Shown one piece after another: positions 1 to 7,466 of a stretch of 60,973 bases of DNA. The notes under the pieces were generated by a model. That model had not been told where the DNA came from. It saw nothing but the letters and a program-made list of their open reading frames with translations, and did not search any database. The translations under genes and the position numbers were made by a program. Within the stretch, counting starts at the first letter, position 1. Each line of letters opens with the position of its first letter. This stretch comes from Collinsella sp. TM09-10AT (GTDB lineage: Bacteria; Actinomycetota; Coriobacteriia; Coriobacteriales; Coriobacteriaceae), in assembly GCF_003436275.1 (NCBI RefSeq), contig NZ_QSOP01000010.1, forward strand, positions 15,957 through 76,929, given 5' to 3'.

Positions 1-15
1 GGGCTCGACAAATCT

Positions 16-62
16 CTGGTGCCCCCGGGCGGATTCGAACCGTCGACACCCGCTTTAGGAGA
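16..62. repeat. Distal attachment-site repeat (tRNA-Arg 3' fragment)
   Basis: These 47 bp are identical to 13666-13712 and copy the anticodon-proximal, T-arm and acceptor 3' part of tRNA-Arg without its 5' half. Identity stops at 62 (GA followed by T here, GA followed by G in the intact tRNA), which marks the recombination limit. This is the far-end att site. Sequence before 16 would be original chromosome. Confidence 0.9.
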
Positions 63-218
63 TATGATTTAATGCTACCCCCTACCATTCATCAAGCATC
101 ATTGAACATCATATAACCGCAGATAAACATAGCAGTTTGTGTCTTTTGCCTCCGGTAGCTGCGCCTACGCTTTTACAAACATATTACTAACAGCTTTAGC
201 TAAACTGCACTCAATGAA

Positions 219-233
219 TTGTTGAAAACTATT
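219..233 (+). repeat. Candidate integrase arm-type site, left
   Basis: TTGTTGAAAACTATT lies about 156 bp inside the left att repeat and recurs exactly at 13507-13521, about 144 bp inside the right one, in the same orientation. The near-symmetric placement suggests an Int or Xis arm-binding site. The role is inferred. Confidence 0.5.
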
Positions 234-253
234 CAAAGAAACGGAGTGCAAAG

Positions 254-1501
254 ATGTCAGAACAACCACTAATTAGCGGAAGAGGCACGTGTTGGAAAGA
301 CAAGAGATCACCTAACACCTATCGCTATTATTTTTCCCTTGGGGTCAAGGACCCTAAGACAGGGCGTTACAAACGATCCCCAACTTATACGGTTCGTTGC
401 AAGACTAAAACAGAAGCTAAGGCTGCAATGCAGGCCAAGCTGGCTGAAATCAACTCCTCTGGCACGATCACTAAAACTAAAAAGCCCACTTTGCTTGCGT
501 CCTACTGCTGGGCCTTTCATGAAAATAGGGACACCGAGCTTGCGCCAACGAGCTATGAAAGAGAAGCGTACGATTGCAGGCATATCGAAGACCTATTCGG
601 TGCGTTTCAGACAATTGAGGGGCTAACTCCCGATCTAATCGAAGAAACATATGCCGAAGCTCGTCGTACGGGAAAATACAAACCATCTGAGCTTGTACGA
701 ATCAATGCGAAACTGCGCCAGATTCTGTCGAATGCAGTCGCAAAGAGAATAATTGACCGAAACCCCTGCGCTACCGTTCATGTTCGCAGACCACGCAACA
801 AAAGAGAATCACTGACAATCGAGCAAGTAGCTACCCTATGCACACATCTTCAACACATTGAGCTCACCGCCGAAGCTGTTGGTACGCTAGTACTAGTGTA
901 TACGGGTATGCGAAAAGGCGAGATGCTGGGCCTCGAATGGCGCGATTGGGACCCTGCCAATAAAACCTTGAAAATTGACAGGCAGTACACCAACGATCAT
1001 GAACTGAGGGCACCCAAGTCACAAGAAAGCCAACGCAAAATCCCCGTTGGAGAAACCCTGGCCGAACGTCTTCAATCATGGTCAGCCATACAAAAAGAGC
1101 TCCTGGCCTCTCTGGGGCTGTCCCAGACTGGCAGCATTCCCATCATTAGCGATATTGCTGTCGAGCAAGGGGTCCCTACTGTCTGTCACATGAAGAACTA
1201 CATCTTCAACCATTGGTTTCGCGATTTCGCAGTTAGCTGCAATCTTGGAATCTATGAGCCGAATAATTCGACTGGCGGAAAACTATATAAGGGCATCTGC
1301 CCGCATCAGCTCAGGCATTGCGTAAGCACTTTTATGCTGGCGAACGGATCGGACGTTAGAAGCGTGCAAGGAATTCTTGGCCACGCGGACCCCAATATCA
1401 CGCTCAAAACGTATACAAGCCTCGTTCAACAATCAGAAATAAAAGCAGTTAAAGGCTACGAAGACTTCATCAACGCCTATATACAGAGAAGCGAGAAATA
1501 G
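254..1501 (+). CDS. int: Tyrosine-family site-specific integrase
   Basis: A 415-residue phage-type tyrosine recombinase that would catalyse integration and excision at the tRNA-Arg att repeats. The C-terminal catalytic domain (about 190-400) shows all key residues: Arg220 in TGMRKGEM, His351 and Arg354 in HQLRH, His377 in ILGHADP and the nucleophile Tyr387 in LKTYTSL. The N-terminal part holds an AP2-like arm-binding segment (residues 8-70) and a core-binding SAM-like segment (about 80-170). The ATG at 254 follows a GGAG motif at 242. It lies 190 bp from the left att repeat and reads inward. Base composition is AT-richer than the chromosome, consistent with transfer. Confidence 0.95.
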   Translation: MSEQPLISGRGTCWKDKRSPNTYRYYFSLGVKDPKTGRYKRSPTYTVRCKTKTEAKAAMQAKLAEINSSGTITKTKKPTLLASYCWAFHENRDTELAPTSYEREAYDCRHIEDLFGAFQTIEGLTPDLIEETYAEARRTGKYKPSELVRINAKLRQILSNAVAKRIIDRNPCATVHVRRPRNKRESLTIEQVATLCTHLQHIELTAEAVGTLVLVYTGMRKGEMLGLEWRDWDPANKTLKIDRQYTNDHELRAPKSQESQRKIPVGETLAERLQSWSAIQKELLASLGLSQTGSIPIISDIAVEQGVPTVCHMKNYIFNHWFRDFAVSCNLGIYEPNNSTGGKLYKGICPHQLRHCVSTFMLANGSDVRSVQGILGHADPNITLKTYTSLVQQSEIKAVKGYEDFINAYIQRSEK

Positions 1502-1535
1502 CATGTTTTTCATTCATCGTTTTATTCATAATATT

Positions 1536-1553
1536 ACGGTACTATAATACCGT
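1536..1553. promoter_or_regulatory. Inverted repeat between int and xis
   Basis: ACGGTA and TACCGT flank a 6-nt AT-rich spacer in the 218-bp gap downstream of the integrase. It could be an operator for the following gene or a weak int terminator; nothing decides. The rest of 1502-1719 holds no other feature I can support. Confidence 0.3.
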
Positions 1554-1719
1554 TTCCGCAGGTAGATGCTATATTTGATTGACAACTAATGAGTTTTAAT
1601 ACATGCTAAAGCTGTCAGATGGCTACGCATGTAGTCATAGAAACCGGCCCCCCAAGTGCTTATGAACCTGGTAAGTCTTACAAGCACAGGGAGGGCCCTC
1701 ATTGAAAGGATAGCTCATC

Positions 1720-1965
1720 ATGGCTACTCCAAAGATTAGCACTCAGGCGTCCACACCGACTTTCCCCACTGGTGCCGCTCAGTGCAATCGGTTGCTCCGC
1801 GTTAACGATATCCGCGAACTCACTGGCTGGAGCGAAAACACCGCACGCAAATTCATGCGCGAGTCCGGCAAGCTCATCCAAATCCATTGCTCGTATTACA
1901 TGTTTGAAAGCTCGTTTTATGAGCTTTTCAAGCAGCTTGAAGGTCGTACCGCCCACCTTGACTAG
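1720..1965 (+). CDS. Excisionase-like helix-turn-helix protein
   Basis: An 81-residue protein whose centre (LRVNDIRELTGWSENTARKF) is a MerR/excisionase-type winged helix-turn-helix. Small proteins of this kind next to an integrase usually direct excision (Xis) or regulate int. The start ATG is preceded by GAAAGGA with suitable spacing. The stop overlaps the ribosome-binding site of the next gene, so the pair is probably co-transcribed. The assignment rests on size, fold signature and position. A pure transcription-factor role is the alternative. Confidence 0.7.
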   Translation: MATPKISTQASTPTFPTGAAQCNRLLRVNDIRELTGWSENTARKFMRESGKLIQIHCSYYMFESSFYELFKQLEGRTAHLD

Positions 1966-1974
1966 GTGGTAAAC

Positions 1975-2361
1975 ATGAGCGAGCTACCGTCAATTTCCGA
2001 CATATTCAACGATGATGTTACCGAGCAACGAAAGATTATAGAGAAAATGGATAAAGCTATTTTTATTTCAGTGCCCGAGTGGGCGTGCTGCGTCACCACC
2101 GTTGCCGCCGAGCGTCTCATCCTCGGCCTCGTATGGAAGTTTGGAAAACCTTCCAAAAACAAACGGCCCATGGGCTTTTGCGCTAGAAGCAAATGGATTG
2201 AGGATCACTACCACTTGAGCAAGAACACGATATCCCGAGCCTATACTTCTCTAAAGGATAAGGGGTATATTCAAAAAACTGGTGATGGCAGCTGGATGCT
2301 TAATTACGCTGCAATCTACCGCGCCGCGATCGAAAACGCTTGGGAGCCCCCGAAATCTTAA
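1975..2361 (+). CDS. Winged-helix DNA-binding protein of the element
   Basis: A 128-residue protein starting at ATG 1975, chosen because AGGTGG at 1964-1969 sits 5 nt upstream; an in-frame GTG at 1966 is the alternative. Residues around SKNTISRAYTSLKDKGYIQK form a GntR/replication-initiator-like winged helix. The preceding segment, with FCARSKWIEDHYH, resembles the helix-turn-helix proteins that follow xis in many Firmicutes and Actinobacteria elements. It is probably a regulator or replication accessory. It is coupled to the excisionase-like gene, and base composition is as AT-rich as int. Confidence 0.65.
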   Translation: MSELPSISDIFNDDVTEQRKIIEKMDKAIFISVPEWACCVTTVAAERLILGLVWKFGKPSKNKRPMGFCARSKWIEDHYHLSKNTISRAYTSLKDKGYIQKTGDGSWMLNYAAIYRAAIENAWEPPKS

Positions 2362-2382
2362 GTCCACAGCCCGACTATCGAC

Positions 2383-2706
2383 GTGGGCTTCTGTCAAACA
2401 ACCGAGTTAAAAACCACTGAGCCAGAATCCGCTTCAATAGAAGAGGATTCTGGCTCAAATGATATCCGACCATTCACGCAGCATGTCTACCGCAATCTGG
2501 CAAGAATCGAGGACGGGGAAACCGTCATCGAGGTCGTGAAGGTCGGTAATCGCCAGGCGTCTACAAAAACATGCCGCGGATGTAAAATGAAGCAGGGTCG
2601 AACCGAAACAGTTCCCGGACAATTGGCGTCCGGCCAGACACTTCGATTCGACCCTTTCTCATACCTGCATCTAAAATACTCCCATAATCATTCTCGACAT
2701 CTTTAA
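2383..2706 (+). CDS. Possible small hypothetical protein
   Basis: A 107-codon frame opening with GTG at 2383. Residues 30-60 (HVYRNLARIEDGETVIEVVK) look protein-like, but the beginning is occupied by a perfect 13-bp hairpin and the end is compositionally odd. I see no ribosome-binding site and no family. It may be a decayed remnant of an element gene rather than a live one. Confidence 0.25.
   Translation: MGFCQTTELKTTEPESASIEEDSGSNDIRPFTQHVYRNLARIEDGETVIEVVKVGNRQASTKTCRGCKMKQGRTETVPGQLASGQTLRFDPFSYLHLKYSHNHSRHL
2418..2457. repeat. Perfect 13-bp stem-loop after the wHTH gene
   Basis: TGAGCCAGAATCC (2418-2430) pairs perfectly with GGATTCTGGCTCA (2445-2457) across a 14-nt loop. No T-run follows on either strand, so it is not a standard intrinsic terminator. 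An origin, protein-binding site or RNA-processing hairpin is possible. Confidence 0.6.
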
Positions 2707-2969
2707 CGCCATCACTCTCCCGCCACCAGCACGTCGTAGGTGCTATTTTCAACGAATCGATATGACCGCCCATTCATGTTCTTTAAGGCACGTGATACCA
2801 TGAAAACGTGCGGTATTTCTCCAATCGAAAACCTGCGTGAACGTATGACTTGAGACGCTTTTAGAACTCACCAAGCGCAGGACAAACACAACTCAACAGC
2901 GGCCGCGTATTTGTTCCCAGCCGTACGGCATGGCGGAGCCATGCCCATTGTTGATTGGAGTGCCGCACG
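2707..2969. other. Non-coding gap without recognisable feature
   Basis: These 260 bp lie between the possible small protein and the coiled-coil gene. I see no convincing gene, RNA or repeat, apart from the ribosome-binding site GGAG at 2957 for the following gene. Confidence 0.4.
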
Positions 2970-3548
2970 ATGACAGACAACCCGAACGACAGAAAAATCA
3001 GCGAGACGCCCGGCGCGAAGGACGTCCTCGATGAGGCCGCCGAGCAGATTGAAAAGGCTTGGCGAGAGAAGCTGCTGCGCGAGACCGCCGATCTCAAGAC
3101 CGAGAACGCGTTACTCAGGGCCCAGCTCGACGAATTCAACCGCAAGCTCGTCGAGGCGAGAGACCGGAACGAAAGACTTGAGGCCGACTGCAATGAGCGG
3201 GTCGCCTTTATCGAGGAGAAGTTCGAGCTCGACACCGCGAGCATCGAGCTCGAAAACAATGAGCTCCATGCCGCGAGCGTCAGATACCTCGCCGATGCCA
3301 GGGAGCTCAGCAGGCAGGTCGTCCAGCTCCACGCCGAGGCTGAGGCCATGTCCGATGAGATCGAGCGTCTGCGCGTCAAGCGTGACGCCGCGTTGAAAGC
3401 CCAAGCCGAGCTGAGCGATGCGCTACTGGCCCAGCGCGACCTGATGGCCGAAGTCGCCGCCCTCAAGGACCGCCTCGCCGCCTCCGAGCGGCGGGCGACC
3501 GTGGCCGAGGCCAAGGTCGAGGTCATGACCAAGATGAGGGGCGAGTAG
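2970..3548 (+). CDS. Coiled-coil protein of unknown function
   Basis: A 192-residue soluble protein starting at MTDNPND, chosen over an upstream TTG because GGAG lies 9 nt before this ATG. From residue 20 to the end it is almost entirely charged heptad-like sequence (Glu/Lys/Arg with Leu and Ala), predicting a long coiled coil, with no signal peptide, membrane segment or enzyme motif. It stands alone, convergent with the phosphoesterase operon and separated from it by a perfect inverted repeat. Element-borne coiled-coil proteins can be structural, replication or exclusion factors. I do not recognise the family. Confidence 0.7.
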   Translation: MTDNPNDRKISETPGAKDVLDEAAEQIEKAWREKLLRETADLKTENALLRAQLDEFNRKLVEARDRNERLEADCNERVAFIEEKFELDTASIELENNELHAASVRYLADARELSRQVVQLHAEAEAMSDEIERLRVKRDAALKAQAELSDALLAQRDLMAEVAALKDRLAASERRATVAEAKVEVMTKMRGE

Positions 3549-3577
3549 TCCCGCGCCCTTCCTGTCAGGTAACTGAT

Positions 3578-3618
3578 TTCTAGAAACCTTCTAGAGCGCT
3601 TTTAGAAGGTTTCTAGAA
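3578..3618. terminator. Perfect 16-bp inverted repeat between convergent genes
   Basis: Positions 3578-3593 and 3603-3618 are exact reverse complements around a 9-nt spacer. It sits where two convergent genes meet and also encodes the last few codons of the phosphoesterase gene. Each arm contains TCTAGA. No T-run follows on either side, so termination by the stem alone is uncertain. Confidence 0.5.
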
Positions 3619-4328
3619 CCGGGCGCAGCATCTTCGATCGGCACGATGTCTCGGTAGATAAGGCGATGCCTGGTGTCGCACCATTTATCGCGATGGTAGT
3701 GACCGAAGAACCAGACGCGGTAGCCGAGCCGTCCGTCGAGCTCACCCAGGAATCGCTGAAGCCGGTCGTCCCGATACTCGCGCCCAAGCTCGCGACACAG
3801 CCCCTCAGCAAGGGCAGCCGGCGCCTCGTGAGTCACAACGTGGTCAACTTTCCAGCCCACGCGGTCGAGCGAGGCGCGGCAGTGCTCCATCTCTTCCTCG
3901 CTCGGCATCTCCTCGGGCCACCAGCTCCTCCCCTCCCTGCGATACTGCCTGTCGTTGCTCGTGGCACCGCCCATGGCAAGGACCGTGAGCCCGTCGATAT
4001 CGAACACCTCCCCGCGCATCAGGTGCAGCACGTGCGGTCGCGCCTCATGGACGAGCCCGCCGTTCCACTCCCGCACCGGCAGCCCGGCCAGGGCGTGGTG
4101 GTTCTCATGGTTGCCGTCTACGAAACACGTGGTCCAGGGCTTCGATTCGAACCAGTCGAGCCAGTATTTCTCGGCGTTGGATCCATCCCAGACAAAGCCG
4201 AAGTCGCCGGCCACGATCACTGCGTCATCGCGCGTCAGGGTCCGGCCCAGTGGCCAAGACCTGAAGGCGAACCGGCTGGACCCGTACTCGGCCCTGCCGT
4301 GCACGTCGCCTGTCACATAGACCGTCAT
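3591..4328 (-). CDS. Metallophosphoesterase (third gene of tandem operon)
   Basis: A 245-residue calcineurin-like phosphoesterase with the full metal-site series: GDVHG near the N-terminus, GDFGFVW, GNHEN, a central HVVTHEAP and a C-terminal GHYHRD. The start (MTVYVTGDVHG) is fixed by a TGATG overlap with the stop of the preceding gene, implying translational coupling. It is clearly related to that gene (same opening MTVYVTGD, same GEVFDIDG/GATS core), so the two look like a tandem duplication. The final residues NLLKAL come from the inverted repeat at 3578-3618, so the C-terminus may have been replaced. The substrate is not predictable from sequence. Confidence 0.85.
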   Translation of the reverse strand: MTVYVTGDVHGRAEYGSSRFAFRSWPLGRTLTRDDAVIVAGDFGFVWDGSNAEKYWLDWFESKPWTTCFVDGNHENHHALAGLPVREWNGGLVHEARPHVLHLMRGEVFDIDGLTVLAMGGATSNDRQYRREGRSWWPEEMPSEEEMEHCRASLDRVGWKVDHVVTHEAPAALAEGLCRELGREYRDDRLQRFLGELDGRLGYRVWFFGHYHRDKWCDTRHRLIYRDIVPIEDAAPGSRNLLKAL

Positions 4329-5053
4329 CAGTACGCACCCCACGGCAGGAGTTTGTCCCCGAGCCTCACGATCCGGTCATACAGCACCGTGTGCCGTTCG
4401 TCCGGGTTGCCGTCTCGGTGAAAATGGCCGTAATACCAGCGCTTGTAGTCCAGGCGATCCTCGATCTCGTCGAGGAATCCGGTCAGCCGGTCCACATCAG
4501 GGCGTTCCCAGCCCGGGTCCGGGTAGAGCGTCGGCGAGAGCATGCGCGTGGCGCAGGTATGGGTGATGACGCAGTCGACCTTCCAGCCGACCTCGTCGAG
4601 CTTGGCCCGCGCGGCATCGAATTCGCGCTCGTCCGGGAGCTCCTGAGGCCACCAGCTGGAATACGGCACGCGGTATTCCCTGTCCACGCTCGTGGCACCG
4701 CCCATGGTGAAGACCGTCGAGCCGTCGAGCTCGAAGACCTCCCCGCGCATGAGGCGGCGGATAGACGAAGTATCCGACAGGCGTTGCGTCAGCCCACCGT
4801 GCCACAGTTCCATGGGTCGCTCCGCCCAGTGATCGAAGCGCTCGTGGTTGCCGTCGACGAACAGCACCGTGTAGGGGCGCGACTCCAGCCAGGCGATATC
4901 GGCGCATTCCTCGGCAGAGAAATCCCACGGAAAGCCAAAGTCGCCGGCGACGACGAGATAGTCGTCGCTGGTAAGACTGTCGCCAAGCTCCCAGTCGCGG
5001 AGCTTTTGCATGTCGAGCCCACCGTGGATGTCGCCCGTCACATAGACCGTCAT
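4328..5053 (-). CDS. Metallophosphoesterase (second gene of tandem operon)
   Basis: A 241-residue calcineurin-like phosphoesterase starting MTVYVTGDIHGG. Metal-binding motifs GDIHG, GDFGFPW, GNHER, CVITHTC and GHFHRD are all present, so it should be an active two-metal phosphatase or phosphodiesterase in the cytoplasm. The ATG overlaps the upstream gene by four bases (ATGA), and its own stop overlaps the next start. An unbroken longer frame runs 5' of this ATG, but that is the shadow of the neighbouring gene. It is a paralogue of the gene at 3591-4328. Confidence 0.88.
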   Translation of the reverse strand: MTVYVTGDIHGGLDMQKLRDWELGDSLTSDDYLVVAGDFGFPWDFSAEECADIAWLESRPYTVLFVDGNHERFDHWAERPMELWHGGLTQRLSDTSSIRRLMRGEVFELDGSTVFTMGGATSVDREYRVPYSSWWPQELPDEREFDAARAKLDEVGWKVDCVITHTCATRMLSPTLYPDPGWERPDVDRLTGFLDEIEDRLDYKRWYYGHFHRDGNPDERHTVLYDRIVRLGDKLLPWGAY

Positions 5054-5688
5054 CGGATCGCCTCTTCCCTCTTGTACGCCGCCAGCTCGCGCTCGACCTG
5101 CCTGTCGCCGGTCTCGTTGACCCACCAGGGCCATTTCACCCGGCCGCACGGCTCGCCGACTCCGGCGAACCATTCCCTCAGCTCGTCGAGGCTCACCGGG
5201 GAGTGCCCGTTGGCATCGCAACCGACGTCGTAGCGCAGAAGGCCCTGCTTGCGGTTGAACTCGTTGTACGCGCCGCCGCTGCTGTGGATGTGCCCGTGGA
5301 GGTGCCACGATCCATGGCTCATGCCCTGCCAGTCGGCCATGGGGTAATGGCTCAGGACGATCTTCTGCCCGTCGATCTTGAGCACGCAGATCGGCGGCTC
5401 CACGGTGAAGGCGCCAGCGACCGCCGGCTGGGTCCAGTCCTTGTCGTGGTTTCCCGGGACGAGGTGGATGCGCCTGCAGGCGATCCGCTTGCGCAGCCCG
5501 TAGGCGTCCTGGGCGGTCATCTTGAATGAGAAATCCCCCAGGATGTAGAGCTCGTCGTCCACGGCAACCCTGCCGTTGATGTTGTCGACGATGGCGTTGT
5601 TCATCTGCCAAATCGTCTCCCACGGGCGGTCGGTGAACTTCAGCACGTTCTCATGCCCGAAGTGGGTGTCGCTGGTAAACCAGATCAT
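5050..5688 (-). CDS. Metallophosphoesterase (first gene of tandem operon)
   Basis: A 212-residue phosphoesterase of a different subtype from its two neighbours, opening MIWFTSDTHFGHENVLKF and containing GDFSF, GNHDKDW, SHYPM and HLHGHIHSS. This small stand-alone type is common on phages and mobile elements. The start at 5688 follows GGAGAC with 6-nt spacing. A longer frame upstream has no ribosome-binding site and crosses a hairpin, so I reject it. It is the first gene of a three-gene overlapping operon. The substrate is unknown; nucleotide or RNA-end phosphate is plausible. Confidence 0.87.
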   Translation of the reverse strand: MIWFTSDTHFGHENVLKFTDRPWETIWQMNNAIVDNINGRVAVDDELYILGDFSFKMTAQDAYGLRKRIACRRIHLVPGNHDKDWTQPAVAGAFTVEPPICVLKIDGQKIVLSHYPMADWQGMSHGSWHLHGHIHSSGGAYNEFNRKQGLLRYDVGCDANGHSPVSLDELREWFAGVGEPCGRVKWPWWVNETGDRQVERELAAYKREEAIR

Positions 5689-5710
5689 TTTTATGTCTCC
5701 TTTTATCGCT

Positions 5711-5745
5711 AAAAAACGTTCTCCTTCGAGGTCAGGAGACGTTTT
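5711..5745 (-). terminator. Hairpin with T-run upstream of phosphoesterase operon
   Basis: Read on the minus strand, AAAACGTCTCC and GGAGAACGTTTT pair with one bulge across a 10-nt loop and end in a run of T, 23 nt before the first phosphoesterase start. It looks like an attenuator, or a terminator for transcription arriving from the peptide gene upstream. Confidence 0.5.
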
Positions 5746-5882
5746 ATGAGCGACATGAGGTGCATATCCCTCATGTTTCAAGCTCCAATCTGCCGGATTT
5801 GCCCAACTATATAAGTTTACGCCCACGCGCGAACAGGATTTGATTTTTGAAATATGGACGAATTCCTCGTCAGGAGGGTAAA

Positions 5883-5957
5883 ATGGTGCCGACGGCAGCC
5901 CAAGTTGTAGAGAGCTGGGCAGAGCCGTTGCTTAATGAAGTTGGGTCATCGTCTTAG
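5883..5957 (+). CDS. Possible 24-residue peptide
   Basis: A very short frame (MVPTAAQVVESWAEPLLNEV, then four residues) preceded by AGGAGGG with 5-nt spacing, an unusually strong ribosome-binding site. It runs into the 3' end of the convergent peptide gene at 5954, overlapping it by a few bases. It may be a chance frame; the strong Shine-Dalgarno is the only support. Confidence 0.25.
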   Translation: MVPTAAQVVESWAEPLLNEVGSSS

Positions 5958-6079
5958 CGACGGTGGCCTTTCTTTTTGGGCTTCGAACCCTGCTTGAGTG
6001 CCTTGGAAAGGCCGACAAGGGCCGTGAGGAGCGAGACCATAGCGGTCAGGAGCTTCACGAGCTCGGTGAAATCGGTCAT
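5954..6079 (-). CDS. 41-residue hydrophobic peptide with basic tail
   Basis: The frame encodes MTDFTELVKLLTAMVSLLTA followed by a short helix and a Lys/Arg-rich tail ending KKKGHRR. One hydrophobic or amphipathic helix of about 22 residues plus a cationic end resembles holin-like or type I toxin peptides, though I cannot name a family. GGAGG sits 8 nt before this ATG; an ATG two codons earlier is too close to it. The gene stands alone between the relaxase and the phosphoesterase operon, on the same strand as both. The function is inferred only from shape. Confidence 0.6.
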   Translation of the reverse strand: MTDFTELVKLLTAMVSLLTALVGLSKALKQGSKPKKKGHRR

Positions 6080-6175
6080 GGGCATCACCTCCCATCAAAT
6101 GGAGGGCTCTGCCCGGCACGAGGGCTGCCGACAGCAAGGACGATTCTATCAGAGCGGCTGACCCCCGCCGATCAA

Positions 6176-6212
6176 TTCATACTCCTCATCCTCGCCGAAT
6201 TGCGAGTATGAA
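6176..6212. promoter_or_regulatory. 9-bp inverted repeat upstream of peptide gene
   Basis: TTCATACTC (6176-6184) and GAGTATGAA (6204-6212) are perfect inverted repeats with a 19-nt spacer, between the relaxase stop and the small peptide start. It could be an operator or a terminator for the mob genes. There is no T-run. Confidence 0.35.
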
Positions 6213-6266
6213 AGAATCGGCACTGGATGGCAGCGCGCTAGGGCACCGACGATAGGCTTTCCAAAA

Positions 6267-7466
6267 CTAGCGAGGCGTGTCTCCGCGATCGTAATCGCCT
6301 CGGTCGACCGCGCGATCGACCTGCGGCGAGATATCGCCGTTGCCACCATGGGCTCGTCCTGCGGCGCGAACGCGGTCATCGCCAGCATCGGGAACGGCGC
6401 CGGCGTAACGGTTGCGAATCTCCCTTGCGTAACCGCGCCGGGCAAGAAGCTCATCACGAACCGCCGGATCCTCGAGCAGATCTTCATCGCACTTCGGTGC
6501 GATGAACTTAGGAAAGAGATTGTAGGCGACGCCCTTGCTCGCCTTTGCCTGCTCGACCCACGCCGAATACGCCTTCTTAAGCCGTTGAATGTAAATCTCG
6601 CAACGCCTCTCATAAGGAAGGGCTCGCTCGGCCTCCAGCACGTTATTTTTGAAGGCCGCCTCAAGTTGCTTGACCGCAAACCTCCCGTCAAGACGAGTCA
6701 GGTTGAAAGTGCACTTCGGGTTGCCGGCCTCCTTGATATCGAGATCTGTCGCATAGACTCGATTGTTCTTAATGAAAATGTCTACGCCCCATGAGGCAAG
6801 TAACTTTTTAAACTGCTCCATATTCTTCGGATGACCTTCGTTGATTGCAAGATGGATCAACTCGCGCAGATTGTTTTTATAACTGTACTCACCGCGACCG
6901 ATAATCTCCTTTTCTGTGTCGCGCGGCTGGCGATCGCGAATCTTCGAATTCTTCTTTCCTTTTTCGAGCTGGGCGAGATTCCAGTCCTTATCGAGTTCGC
7001 GGACCCATGAGGCGCGTTCGTACTTTCCATGCCGCCCGCCCGTCTCGCAACGCTTGCCGGTTAACAAATCGGTACGGTTGATCGCCATGTGCACTGCGTA
7101 GCGTTTTCCCGCCTTATCGCTTTCTTCGTGCAGCGCGAGAATCACTTGTTGATGCGGATAGTGCTTCGCAAGCCATTGCTCCGCGTAGACCAAACATGCA
7201 TCGGGGGTCATCTTGCCCCCGTTGCATGAGCATTCTTCCGGAAGGAACGCGAGGATCTGATGAAGCAGGATTACGTTTTTGGCTCCGGCTCTCGATGGTT
7301 TGTCGTGATGGAAAACCTTTCTGGTTCTATCCATTTTCGAAAACCAGCGATCGCTGTATTCGATGTTCCAGCCGCCACGCGCAAGCGCATCTTTTCCGTT
7401 GATGTATTTACGGACGTTCTTTGCGTAGCGGTCGCTCGAAACGCTTTTCTGTTTGATAACCGTCAT
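6267..7466 (-). CDS. MobP-type relaxase
   Basis: A 399-residue relaxase that would nick oriT and pilot the strand during conjugative mobilization. It shows the family pattern of an N-terminal catalytic Tyr region (SSDRYAKNVRKYI), then a metal-binding His segment (LALHEESD...RYAVHMAINRTD, about residues 110-135). The C-terminal third is charged and ends in an Arg/Asp/Gly-rich tail that appears disordered. The start overlaps the mobC-like stop by four bases, so the two proteins are translationally coupled. No coupling protein or mating-pore genes accompany it, so it must use a co-resident conjugative system. The exact MOB subclass is from memory of the family. Confidence 0.85.
   Translation of the reverse strand: MTVIKQKSVSSDRYAKNVRKYINGKDALARGGWNIEYSDRWFSKMDRTRKVFHHDKPSRAGAKNVILLHQILAFLPEECSCNGGKMTPDACLVYAEQWLAKHYPHQQVILALHEESDKAGKRYAVHMAINRTDLLTGKRCETGGRHGKYERASWVRELDKDWNLAQLEKGKKNSKIRDRQPRDTEKEIIGRGEYSYKNNLRELIHLAINEGHPKNMEQFKKLLASWGVDIFIKNNRVYATDLDIKEAGNPKCTFNLTRLDGRFAVKQLEAAFKNNVLEAERALPYERRCEIYIQRLKKAYSAWVEQAKASKGVAYNLFPKFIAPKCDEDLLEDPAVRDELLARRGYAREIRNRYAGAVPDAGDDRVRAAGRAHGGNGDISPQVDRAVDRGDYDRGDTPR

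Noticed and set aside
4328..5623. A 431-residue fused phosphoesterase
   Set aside because: The N-terminal part is the out-of-frame shadow of the first phosphoesterase; the true start at 5053 is set by the ATGA overlap.
5689..5826. Longer N-terminus for the first phosphoesterase
   Set aside because: The extension crosses the attenuator-like hairpin and has no ribosome-binding site; the family starts at MIWFTSDTHFG.
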